Part shown: positions 56,004 to 64,000 of the stretch, one piece after another | How positions within the stretch are numbered: position 1 is the stretch's first letter | How the letters are laid out: each line of letters opens with the position of its first letter | Source: Telopea speciosissima | Lineage: Eukaryota; Streptophyta; Magnoliopsida; Proteales; Proteaceae | Direction: 5' to 3' | DNA: 64,000 nt | Assembly: GCF_018873765.1 (NCBI RefSeq) | Contig: NC_057926.1 | Coordinates: forward strand, 34,580,946 to 34,644,945 | Translations under genes and position numbers: made by a program | Notes under the pieces: generated by a model | The model's input: only the letters and a program-made list of their open reading frames with translations | What the model was told of the DNA's origin: nothing | Database searches by the model: none

Positions 56004-56441
56004 TATTAGAAAAACTTTGGGTTTTGTCAAACCCTAATCCATCTCCATACAGAGGTCTAGAACACGATTGAATAAAAGAACAGGAAAATAAAGTGTACCT
56101 GTCACCCACATATGTAGGCGAAGAACAACAACAAAGAAAAGCTTCAAAGCTTTTTTGTCTTTGAACAATAATTGATGTCCTTCAGTATGGATCTTCCACA
56201 GTGTTCTCCTCCCACTTTGGCTCTCTTTCTTGTGAGAAGAATGGAGAATGAGACTAAGAGGCTGCAGGGACCCTAACCATGTATTTATAATAAATACAAA
56301 CCCTACTCCAATCCACCCCCATAATGGAAAAGACTAGTATGCCCCCAATATCCTTAAAACTATTCCCAAACAGGGTTTATGCTTGTGGACCCACACCAAA
56401 AGGTATGGCATAATTAATTAAGCCCACAGAAAATCCTAACA
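56004..56441 (-). repeat. 3' LTR of the copia element
   Basis: Left LTR. Differs from the right LTR by scattered substitutions and small gaps, so the insertion is not very recent. Confidence 0.88.
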
Positions 56442-57009
56442 ATCTCACACTTGGACTACATTAATTATACTTACTTCCCTACTGGCTTGGCCAGTGAGTC
56501 ACACCACAAATAGTAGTTTTGAATCCTTGATTCAGTTAATAAATCGACTCATATCGGACAATAGCAGAAACTACACCTCATATCCGGTGCACAATTTTCT
56601 GCCAATCACAAATACAAGTCTATCTGTTAACCAGAATCGCATTGGGATATAAAATCATGACAACCACCATGTGATCACAACCTTGTTGTCACGACCTTAA
56701 CAGGTCCTTACTTTGATGTTAACCGACATTGGGCAAACCGCCACAACCTTGTTAACATCTAACTTTGGCAATTACCGCCTAACTTTGACATGTCAAACAA
56801 TCACATACACAACAATGTGAAAACAAAAGACATTCCAATAAATATCCATGCTTAACAAAACAAGTTTTAACATACTAGTTAAGCAAATAAAACATGCTCC
56901 CACTGAGCTCCCACTGATTAACCAAAACAAGCAATGTATCATCTAAAGAAAGTAAATAGTCCAAACTATAGGAAATAGTTCAAAATAAATGTTTAAAACT
57001 CTGAATTCA

Positions 57010-57720
57010 TATTCAGCCTTGCTTGAGATTTTCCTGACCAGATGCTCTAGTACCCTTCTTCTTTTTCAGCCATGCCTTGCGAGCATTGCAGTCCCTTTTG
57101 ATGTGCCCCTTCTTTCTGCACCAGTAGCACTCTATGTCATTCCTGTTGTTCTTATTAAAAGGCCTGTTCTTTCTCTTACCAGTTGTATGAAAACCACTGC
57201 CAGACGCTCCCTTGTTCTCAGTTAGGTTGCCGCTTTCCATTATGTTCTTTTTGAATCTTCCTTCCTCCTATTTTACAACACTGATAAGTTCACTCAGTGT
57301 CCATGTTTCCCTTAAAGCATTGTATGTAGTATATAAAGTCTTGTAATCCTCCGGCAAAGAGTTGAGAGCTAGGGTGATAAAAAAATCATCGTCAGACTTG
57401 ATGCCCAATTCCCTGATCTTGTTAGCTGTTGTTACCATTCCTAGTATGTGTTCCCTCACGCTACCATTCCCTTCAAACTTTGTTCCTATAAGTTTGGTCA
57501 TCAGATTTTTGGCTTCTGACTTCTTGGTTTCCTCAAACATAGACTTCACAGTCGCCAAACAATCATCTGCAAGAGTATGAGATCCTATGTTGCCACGCAT
57601 TTCCTCAGGTATGGAATGCTCAATTAGTGCCAAACTTTTCCTGTTCGCATCTTCCCACTGTTTGAAATTAGTTTTATCTTCAGCAGTACTAGATCCCTAG
57701 AGAGGACAGGGACAGAGTTC
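57010..57720 (-). pseudogene. Copia gag remnant with zinc knuckle
   Basis: Minus-strand pieces: NFKQWEDANRKSLALIEHSIPEEMRG (bases about 57680-57600), then LADDCLATVKSMFEETKKSEAKNLM.., ELGIKSDDDFFITLALNSLPEDYKTLY and ALRETWTLSELISVVK, the UBN2-type gag domain. A TAG ends the frame at 57268. In another frame 57240-57013 carries the nucleic-acid-binding knuckle CYWCRKKGHIKRDC (Cx2Cx4Hx4C). Frame change plus stops make it non-functional as read. It might still be packaged by related elements supplying proteins (inference). Confidence 0.85.
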
Positions 57721-59030
57721 AAAAAACTGAGGCTGGAAACCATCTTGGTGATAACATTTAAAGCAAATAAATAACTATTGCAACAATCAATCAGCAAACA
57801 CTTTGATGTGGTACATCCACACCTAATAAACCTTGCCAGTAACAAAACTAGCTAAACAAGAGTTTCAACCGCACTATATTCTCAACCTTTGGGTTGATGA
57901 AATGCACTGGTCCTCTTACTGCAATTATCGTAATTACTGCGAGGGGGCAATGACGTTCGAAAATCTTCTTCACCTTTGGGTGATAAGAAACCCCTAGGCC
58001 ATGCCTCTCAATTTCTTGTGCATTAACCTTTAACTTTGACAATGTAACCTTTGGGTTAACATTATCTACTTTGTTGCCATGGTAATTTTGATCATAAAAC
58101 CTTGAATTATAGGGCATTATAACAGAATTAAGCATGCCACTTTAGTGGGTCCTGCCTAATTATACCATAATATCATGTAATCCTACTTTATAGTTAATAT
58201 GTGCGGGATTACAGTAGAAATCAATGCACTAAAGGATCATCATGTATCACATAATGCTTGGTTACAGTTCCATGCTCATTAACAAATAATAATTGACCTA
58301 AACATGCATTTAAGGTTTGTAGAAAAATGCAAAAAATGCCAAAACTATAGTCTCTGATTTTTCAACATATGCCAAATTGCATATCAAAACGAAGAGCATG
58401 AAAAAACAGAAGTTCCATAAAAAACCGCACCTCAAAATTCATCCAAACGAGCCTCTGGAATTTTCTGGTTTTTAAAGAACGAACCGAACCAGGCCGAACA
58501 AACTGAATTGAACCAGTCCGGTTCAACCGAACCAAACCACTGGTTCACCAGACCAGGTTTTTGGGTACAAAATTTGGGTCAAACAACGGGTCTCGGGGTC
58601 GGGTTGACTTTAACCGGGTCAGAGAATCTTTGAGTTGGTTGCAGTTGACCGGATCGGGTCCTTCTCTTACTGGGTCAAAGGTAACCTGCAAGTCACAATG
58701 GCTGATGTCACGATGATGTCAAAATTATTTTTATTTTTTATTTTTTTTAAAAATCAGTCAGAGAGTGGATCTCACTCGCCACTTTGGGCGTCTCGTGGCA
58801 ACGCGTCCGGCCGTCGGCAGTGGCGATCCACCCATCAAAACAATCGTCTCACCGAGCCCTTTATTCTAGTATAAAATTTATCCGATTTCACCGATGAAAA
58901 ATTCCAATAGCGACCAAAACAAGTACGGGTTCGTCCGAAAAAATTCGTTCTTCGTCGTTAAAAATCGATTTAAGTACTCACACAAACAAACAATGGATTC
59001 TAGGTCTGTATGGATGGTTCTGATACCACT
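57721..59030. other. Copia internal leader, no gene seen
   Basis: Between gag and the 5' LTR. Contains the primer-binding site at about 59017-59029. Runs of GGTTCAACCGAACCAAACC-like words (58480-58560) are noted but not assigned. Confidence 0.5.
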
Positions 59031-59467
59031 TGTTAGAAAAACCATGGTTTTTGTCAAACCCGAATCCATGTCCATATAGAGATCTAGAACACGATTGAAT
59101 AAAAGAACGAGAAAATAAAGTGTATCTGTCACCCACGTATGTTGACGAAGAACAAAAACAAAGAAAAGCTCCAAAGCTTTTTCATCCTCGAACAATAATT
59201 GATGTCCCTCGGTCTGGATCTTTCACAGCCTTCTCCTCCCACTTTGGCTCCCTTTCTTGTAAGAAGAATAGAGAATGAGAATAAGAGACTGCAGGGACCT
59301 TAACCAAGTATTTATAATAAATACAAACCCTAGTCCAATCCACCCCCACAATGTAAAATTCTAGCATGCCCCAATATCCTTGAAACAATTCCCAAACAAG
59401 GTTTATGCCTATGGATCCACATCAATAGGTATGACATAATTAATTAAGCCCACAAAAAATCCTAACA
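59031..59467 (-). repeat. 5' LTR of the copia element
   Basis: Right LTR with intact TGTTAG..CTAACA ends, adjacent to the primer-binding site. Confidence 0.9.
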
Positions 59468-59471
59468 TGTA

Positions 59472-60383
59472 ACTCATGGAATTTTAGAATCTTGTTTTCA
59501 TCCTTTTCTGATATCCTTAACATTCGAGCTACCTACGCCAATAACACTTGTCGGTCTTGTGGGGAGAGGATGTTAGACCCAAGAGCATAGATATGGAAGA
59601 GATCAGAAGGATGTTTCTTGGGATGTGAAATGCGGACGATGACTAAGGTGGTGGAGTCAGTTAAGCACAAGGGCCGTTGTAGTGTCTTGGTAGATGGTAT
59701 CCACTAATTTGGAGCCATCATAAAGAATCCACGGTTGCAAACAGCCTTTTGAAGATTGAAGGTTGATTTCTATGATGATGATCCCCACTCCCCAAGTGGG
59801 AGATACAACTGTATCTCCATACTACTACTACTACTACTACTACTACTTTTGAAGGATTCTCTTCCACCAGCTACACCTACCATACTCCTACCAATATATA
59901 TACCAGATTGAATCAGGAAAGCAAGATCACGATCATGTACGTACACAATATATATAAAATGGTTGAATATAGAAGGTGGACCTAATATATATATATATAT
60001 ATTGTTGCCTTATATTGATGGCAATAATAATATATTCGGGGGCTGATAACATACTTCAAACATCAATTAGTTGTTTTGCTTGAAACAAAAAAATAATTAA
60101 AAATTAAAAAACGAAAGAAAGAAAGAGAGGAGGAAAAAAGAAGAGCGTACTTGCAGGATTCTAAACAGGCCAGTTGAAGCAAAGCGAACAAGAGAGACTC
60201 TAGGGCCTCCAGTACAGGAGGTCTCTTCTTTAAATAAGGACAATGAGAAGTAGATGAGTATTGACCGATATAATGGCACAAAACATTTGAAAAAAGATCA
60301 AGAGACACAAAGCCCTTCTCTTTATATTTTTCTTTTCTCCTGATTTTTTAATTGAAGTTCTTTATTATTGGAAATATTGTTAT
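59472..60383. other. Continuation of block Z copy 2 and start of block Y copy 4, no gene
   Basis: Resumes at TCATGGAATTTTAGAATC, matching 51802 onward. Holds (ACT)n at 59819-59847, (TA)n at about 59984-60002, and sequence matching 52300-52540. No gene. Confidence 0.65.
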
Positions 60384-60528
60384 GGGCGAAAGAACTTTGC
60401 CGGGAGTGTGGTCTACGCCAGCACTCCCATAAGTCTATCTCTCTTTTTAATATGAAAAGACACCTATGTCCCTTAGACACATAGGAGTGCTGGCGTAGGC
60501 CACACTCCCTGACAGAAAACTGCTTCCC
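60384..60528. mobile_element. MITE, family 2, block Y copy 4
   Basis: 145 bp; GGGCGAAAGAACTTTGCCGGG ... CTGCTTCCC. Inherited with block Y. Confidence 0.78.
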
Positions 60529-60555
60529 GTTTGTTATATGTGTATAATTAAGTTC

Positions 60556-61955
60556 ATATATAACAAACATTCTGATCTGTGGGCCTCCACCCGATCCTTG
60601 CAAAATGCCAAAATTTTCAGCTTCCACACTGTCTCTTGTGCAAAGGTACCCTATAGTATTCAAAATTAATTGTCCATCTATCATACAAAAAGCCCAACCT
60701 ACAGAATTCAAGGTTGGGTTACTTGCCCCTACGCAGATTAAAATAGGAAAACCAAGAGTATGGTTGGAGTTATTCATATTAATAGGGAATCCAGTAGATT
60801 GATGTCAAAGAGGGTTAAAACCATTGGGGGGGGGGGGGAGCGGGGAACGTTAAGATCATCCAACCATTTAGCTACAGACCGTGTAATTATATTAGGATTA
60901 GTTGTGGATAATTCTCTAGAGGCCTCGTTCCTAAGTTTCCAAATAAAATAAAATGTAATAATAAGGACAGAGAAAAACCAAATAAATGATTGTTTGTCAA
61001 GGACATTTGACAAGAGAAAAGAGGCCTAAAAATCAGCCTAAAAAGAACTGGAGAGGAGCTCTGTTCTCAACCCAGAGGGCCTGAAGCCCAAATATGTTTA
61101 GTCCAATCACATGAAAGAAATAGATGCCAAATGGTTTCATTACAATAACCACAAAGTACACAAGTTGGCTCGAGCGAGATCCATTTTGATAGGGATTTTT
61201 TTTTCTTCTAAAAGATCATTTGTATTGAGGAAAAAAGAAAAATAAAAGAACAAAGGCTTAGGTCAAAAAGCCTAAAACAAACAAAGCCAAACTACACAAG
61301 TTGCATAAGCCTCTCCCCACCTTTGGCAATGCCATTGATGGGGAAAAACAACCGCCAAAGAGAAAACACTCCAAAAAAAAATTAGAAAACTACATGAAAT
61401 CTCGGTTTACATTGCGCGTCCTATAAGAGATCGTCCTGAACCAAAGGAGGGAAATACACTATAGTCGAACAGACTTGCGAAGTAGCTGCAGATTTCGCCA
61501 AGAAGTTTGCAATTAAGTTTGCTTCCCTGTAGCAGTGCGTGATCTTCCACTCAATAGAACCAAGAAAAGATTGAAGGCTACACCAACGCTGCCATACACA
61601 CCATGGGACTTTGTTCTCGGAAACAAGCAGCGACACTGTAACTGAGTCACATTCAATCCAAAAATTGGTAAGACCCTGATCTCTAGCATATTCCAAACTC
61701 AAAAGAAGATGCTGGAATTCAACCTCAAAGTTGGTAGCAACACCCAAGAATTCCCTATAAGAAAACATTACTTGGGAATTTTCATTGCGGAACACCCCTC
61801 CCGCTTCAACACGACCAGGGTTCCCCAATGAGCAGCTGTCAACATTGATTTTCACCCAACCAGGAGGGGGACAGACCCAAAAAATCTCAACCAGACGAAG
61901 AGGTACGTTGCTTCGTTGACGGATATTCAGGTTCCTCCCCACCACACACACCAAC
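60556..61955 (-). mobile_element. Nested LINE 3' fragments, copy 3
   Basis: Outer LINE tail at 60556-61195 (frames 61013-60774 and 60777-60322), nested LINE from poly(T) 61196-61204 to 61954. The RNase H frame 61954-61421 (177 codons) is the most complete of the three: WVKINVDSCSLGNPG, NFEVEFQHLLL, WIECDSVTVSLL, and EANLIANFLAK, where the usual Asp of the last motif is Asn. The copy stops at 61955 at the edge of the array. G run at 60826-60837. Confidence 0.76.
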
Positions 61956-62039
61956 GTTATATGTCATATTGAAAATAAAAAAAAATGTAATATTATGAAT
62001 TATTTGACCTCTTAAGAGATGTCAATAAGAAAATCAATT
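61956..62039. other. Short spacer, nothing seen
   Basis: AT-rich junction between the array and the copia remnant. Confidence 0.4.
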
Positions 62040-62630
62040 TCTTAATTGATCAACATTTCACTTTGCAAAGACCTTCCAACACAACTTCTAGATTTTGTTG
62101 CAACATATCTTATGCAAATCCAGTTTTCCATGCAAGAACGAAGCATGTCGAAATCGACTTCCATTTTATTGAGAAAAAGTAGCAAAAGGGAATCTAGTTG
62201 TTTGATTTATATCAACTAAAGATCAACTGACAGAAATATTCACCAAACCGTTATCTACCATAAGGTTCAACACTATCTTAGCCAACCTCAAGGTGTCATC
62301 ACCCCCCTTGAGTTTGAAGGGGAGTATTAGAGGAAATCTCACCTTCATGGCTCATCCCCAGCTCGACAAAATCCTTTGTGATAAGATCAAACACACCCAG
62401 CTCAGCAAGAGCACATGTGATAAAACAAAATATGGCAAGTGGATTAGTGATAAGGATTGTACATTCAAACATTCATAGTGGATAAATAACAGCTTTCCGT
62501 ATGCATAAGTTGGAGTTACAACCGAACCACGTAAAACCCAGTCTCCCAATTCTTCTCTTTCTCTCACTTTTTCTATCCTTATCAATCATGAACTCCCAAC
62601 CCTATTTCCATAAAAATAAAAATAAAAAGT
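62040..62630 (+). mobile_element. Copia pol 3' end (RNase H) with start of 3' LTR
   Basis: Plus-strand coding remnants NISYANPVFHARTKHVEIDFHFIEKK and (another frame) DQLTEIFTKPLS are the C-terminal RNase H and end of a copia polyprotein. A purine tract GAAGGGGAG (about 62315-62323) is followed by TATTAGAGGAAATC, a typical copia LTR start with one change from TG. The LTR end is not certain. Several stops. Upstream pol is absent. Confidence 0.75.
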
Positions 62631-62754
62631 GAAAAATACCATAATAGGATTCTCTTGTAAAATAGAATCCAATAGTAGGATCAAATCTTATTGTCAAAAG
62701 AGGATCTCTTTCCACAATCGTAAAGAGAAACATGGGTCCAAAATACTATAATGG

Positions 62755-64000
62755 CTAATGGGTCCTCCATTTCTGTGCCACCTCAGAGAGTGACTGTGTT
62801 GAAGACCCTTCTTCACTTAACACTCTGGCTGATGCATCCTTGAGCTCCCTCATCCTGCTTCTTACCCTCTGCCCTTCTTCTCCTTCCATTAGACTCCTCA
62901 CCACCTTTGCAATCTCTTCTCTACCAATAATTCCATCTTCTCTCTCTTTGGGCCTGAGTGCCACCTTCATGTCCTCCACTAGCATCACTGCATTCATCCT
63001 TTGCTCTGCATAGAGTGGCCAAGCAATCAAGGGCACACCATGGACAATGCTCTCCAAAGTTGAGTTCCACCCACAATGAGTCAAGAACCCTCCGGTCGAG
63101 CCATGGTTTAGTACTTGGATCTGAGGAGCCCATGAGGGTACCACAAGCCCTCTTCCTTTGGTCCTCTTCAAGAACCCTTGTGGTAGGTGTGAAAATGGAT
63201 CCTCAATGCTTTGGGAATCAAAGAAGTTGGCATTCATAGAATTATGAGATGGGCTTCTAGTAACCCATAGAAATCTTTGTTCACTTTGTTCCAATCCCAA
63301 GGCCAATTCATTCAACTGCTTTGGTGACAAAACTCCTCCACTTCCAAATGAAACAAACAGAACAGACCCATCTGGTTGATCATCCAACCATTTGAGGCAC
63401 TCATTTGGATCACCCTCATCTCCTGAACCGGTCCTTATGAGCGGTCCAACCGGATAAATCTGTAACTCTCCGCCTTCCATAAAAGCCTTGATTGCTCCCG
63501 GTTCCAAATCCATGAAGCTATTCAATAAAATACCATCAGCCGATACAACACGTCTAGATAGGTTAAGCATACATGAATAGGCCTCATTCTTTCGATCCTG
63601 AATTGGGTCGAACAAATCACTTCCATGAACCGGTACACACCCGGGTAATTTCACCGGTTCAGGTAGATCTCTATACTCACAAGAGTACATCTCATCTAGC
63701 TTTGGCAAATAAAAGGACAACCATAATGACATAGCTGGACCGGGAAAGAAGAGGTAAGAGAAAAGCTTGAATTCGTTGGCAACTTCCAATGCATCAAGGC
63801 CAAAGTGATCAACAACTAAGGCAGAGAGACGAGAAGTGGTACTTATTAGGTCCTTAAGTACCTCACGAAGAGCGGGAAGACAACGAGTAATGGTGAGACA
63901 AATGCGAACTTCGGGACGTACATCGGAGGAGAGATCATCAAGATTAACAGGTGGGAGTAACACAGAATTTATGGTTTTGGGGAGGGAATGAAGGACTTCT
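62755..64000 (-). CDS. UDP-glycosyltransferase, UGT72 family, partial at window end
   Basis: Minus-strand gene, open from the window edge to the stop at 62755; about 415 codons are inside. It aligns with residues 58-472 of the unit A enzyme, so the start and the catalytic His lie beyond 64000. The catalytic Asp is present in VVDHFG. The PSPG box (63132-63001) is complete with WAPQIQVL, HCGWNS and YAEQ, and the C-terminus is the same EVAQKWRTH. No stop or frameshift in the visible part, so it is likely functional. It is closer to the array genes than to 35146-36570, and about 115 bp of its 3' flank also resembles theirs, but it is inverted relative to them. A GTG in the frame at 63963 is only an internal Val. 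Confidence 0.93.
   Translation of the reverse strand, partial: EVLHSLPKTINSVLLPPVNLDDLSSDVRPEVRICLTITRCLPALREVLKDLISTTSRLSALVVDHFGLDALEVANEFKLFSYLFFPGPAMSLWLSFYLPKLDEMYSCEYRDLPEPVKLPGCVPVHGSDLFDPIQDRKNEAYSCMLNLSRRVVSADGILLNSFMDLEPGAIKAFMEGGELQIYPVGPLIRTGSGDEGDPNECLKWLDDQPDGSVLFVSFGSGGVLSPKQLNELALGLEQSEQRFLWVTRSPSHNSMNANFFDSQSIEDPFSHLPQGFLKRTKGRGLVVPSWAPQIQVLNHGSTGGFLTHCGWNSTLESIVHGVPLIAWPLYAEQRMNAVMLVEDMKVALRPKEREDGIIGREEIAKVVRSLMEGEEGQRVRSRMRELKDASARVLSEEGSSTQSLSEVAQKWRTH

Larger units (their letters stand above)
56004..59467 (-). mobile_element. Non-autonomous Ty1/copia retrotransposon (gag only)
   Basis: Two LTRs of 438 and 437 bp (56004-56441, 59031-59467) enclose 2.6 kb. On the minus strand the LTR begins TGTTAGGATTTT and ends TTTCTAACA. 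Two bases beyond the right LTR lies TGGTATCAGAACC, the usual copia primer-binding site for initiator tRNA-Met. The left LTR is preceded (minus sense) by the purine-rich TCCAAGTGTGAGAT. Only gag is recognisable inside; protease, integrase, RT and RNase H are missing. The left LTR end is mutated (TATTAG). Its insertion point in block Z is clear from comparison with 51800, although the flanking duplication is no longer obvious. Confidence 0.9.
48790..61955. repeat. Complex duplication array (blocks X-Y-Z)
   Basis: Three blocks recur in direct orientation. X (48790-50014) recurs at 52977-54224. Y (50015-50445) recurs at 52545-52976, 54225-54655 and 60297-60720. Z (50446-52540) recurs at 54656-60296, split by a copia element, and at 60721-61955. 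The order is X-Y-Z-Y-X-Y-Z-Y-Z. Y carries a MITE and the end of one LINE; Z carries the rest of it with another LINE nested inside. The Y/X junction at about 52976 joins GGTTGGG to TACACAACGAC, showing a recombination point. No host gene is seen in 48.8-62.0 kb. Confidence 0.82.

Overview
The window looks like nuclear DNA of a flowering plant, probably a eudicot. It has intronless UGT72-type glucosyltransferase genes with a plant PSPG box. It also has plant-type LINE, Ty3/Gypsy and Ty1/copia retrotransposons, many small inverted-repeat transposons and long CT/GA microsatellites. I cannot name the species. Most of the sequence is transposon-derived; the host genes I can support belong to one glucosyltransferase family.

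Positions 1-30945 are a tandem array of a unit about 8.2 kb long, present in three versions (A, B, C). Each unit ran, in + direction: a 5'-truncated LINE on the - strand, about 1.3 kb with a conserved antisense reading frame, a tRNA-like gene (-), a 369-bp foldback repeat, a repeat rich in GGGCC/GGGTT words, then a UGT gene (+). Unit A has the intact gene (4571-5989), and the next LINE carries a solo LTR with a GTCCG target duplication. In unit B a truncated Gypsy element (12378-18297) replaced about 2 kb including the 5' part of the UGT, and a PIF/Harbinger-like element (18544-22345, TTA duplication) split the rest. In unit C the UGT is frameshifted, has a stop, and ends at a remnant of the same PIF-like insertion at the same base. 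B and C therefore share ancestry after that insertion, while A keeps the empty site.

Positions 31460-32753 hold a Gypsy LTR plus gag fragment. A second intact, more diverged UGT gene lies at 35146-36570 behind a TATA box. Positions 37362-43267 form a nested stack: an outer PIF/Harbinger-like element (TAA duplication) with CT-rich sequence near one end, an hAT-type MITE (duplication GTTGAGGG), a long inverted-repeat element containing another MITE, a LINE RNase H fragment and a tRNA-like gene near the other end. A degenerate LINE (+) follows at 43558-46645.

Positions 46.8-62.6 kb are MITEs, several with perfect 9-bp target duplications as in Mutator-type elements, and a second, more complex duplication array. 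In that array one LINE 3' end is nested in another, and the arrangement recurs three times. One repeat was later split by a gag-only copia element (56004-59467). A copia pol remnant follows. The window ends inside a third apparently functional UGT gene on the - strand (62755 to beyond 64000).

The UGT genes are expected to move glucose from UDP-glucose onto small phenolics such as monolignols or hydroquinone-like compounds. That is inferred from the family; the acceptor cannot be read from sequence. The most unusual items are the tRNA-like genes with an abnormal anticodon arm (five copies, two of them near the ends of PIF-like elements), the shared transposon footprint in two UGT copies, and the well-preserved foldback repeat upstream of the UGT genes.
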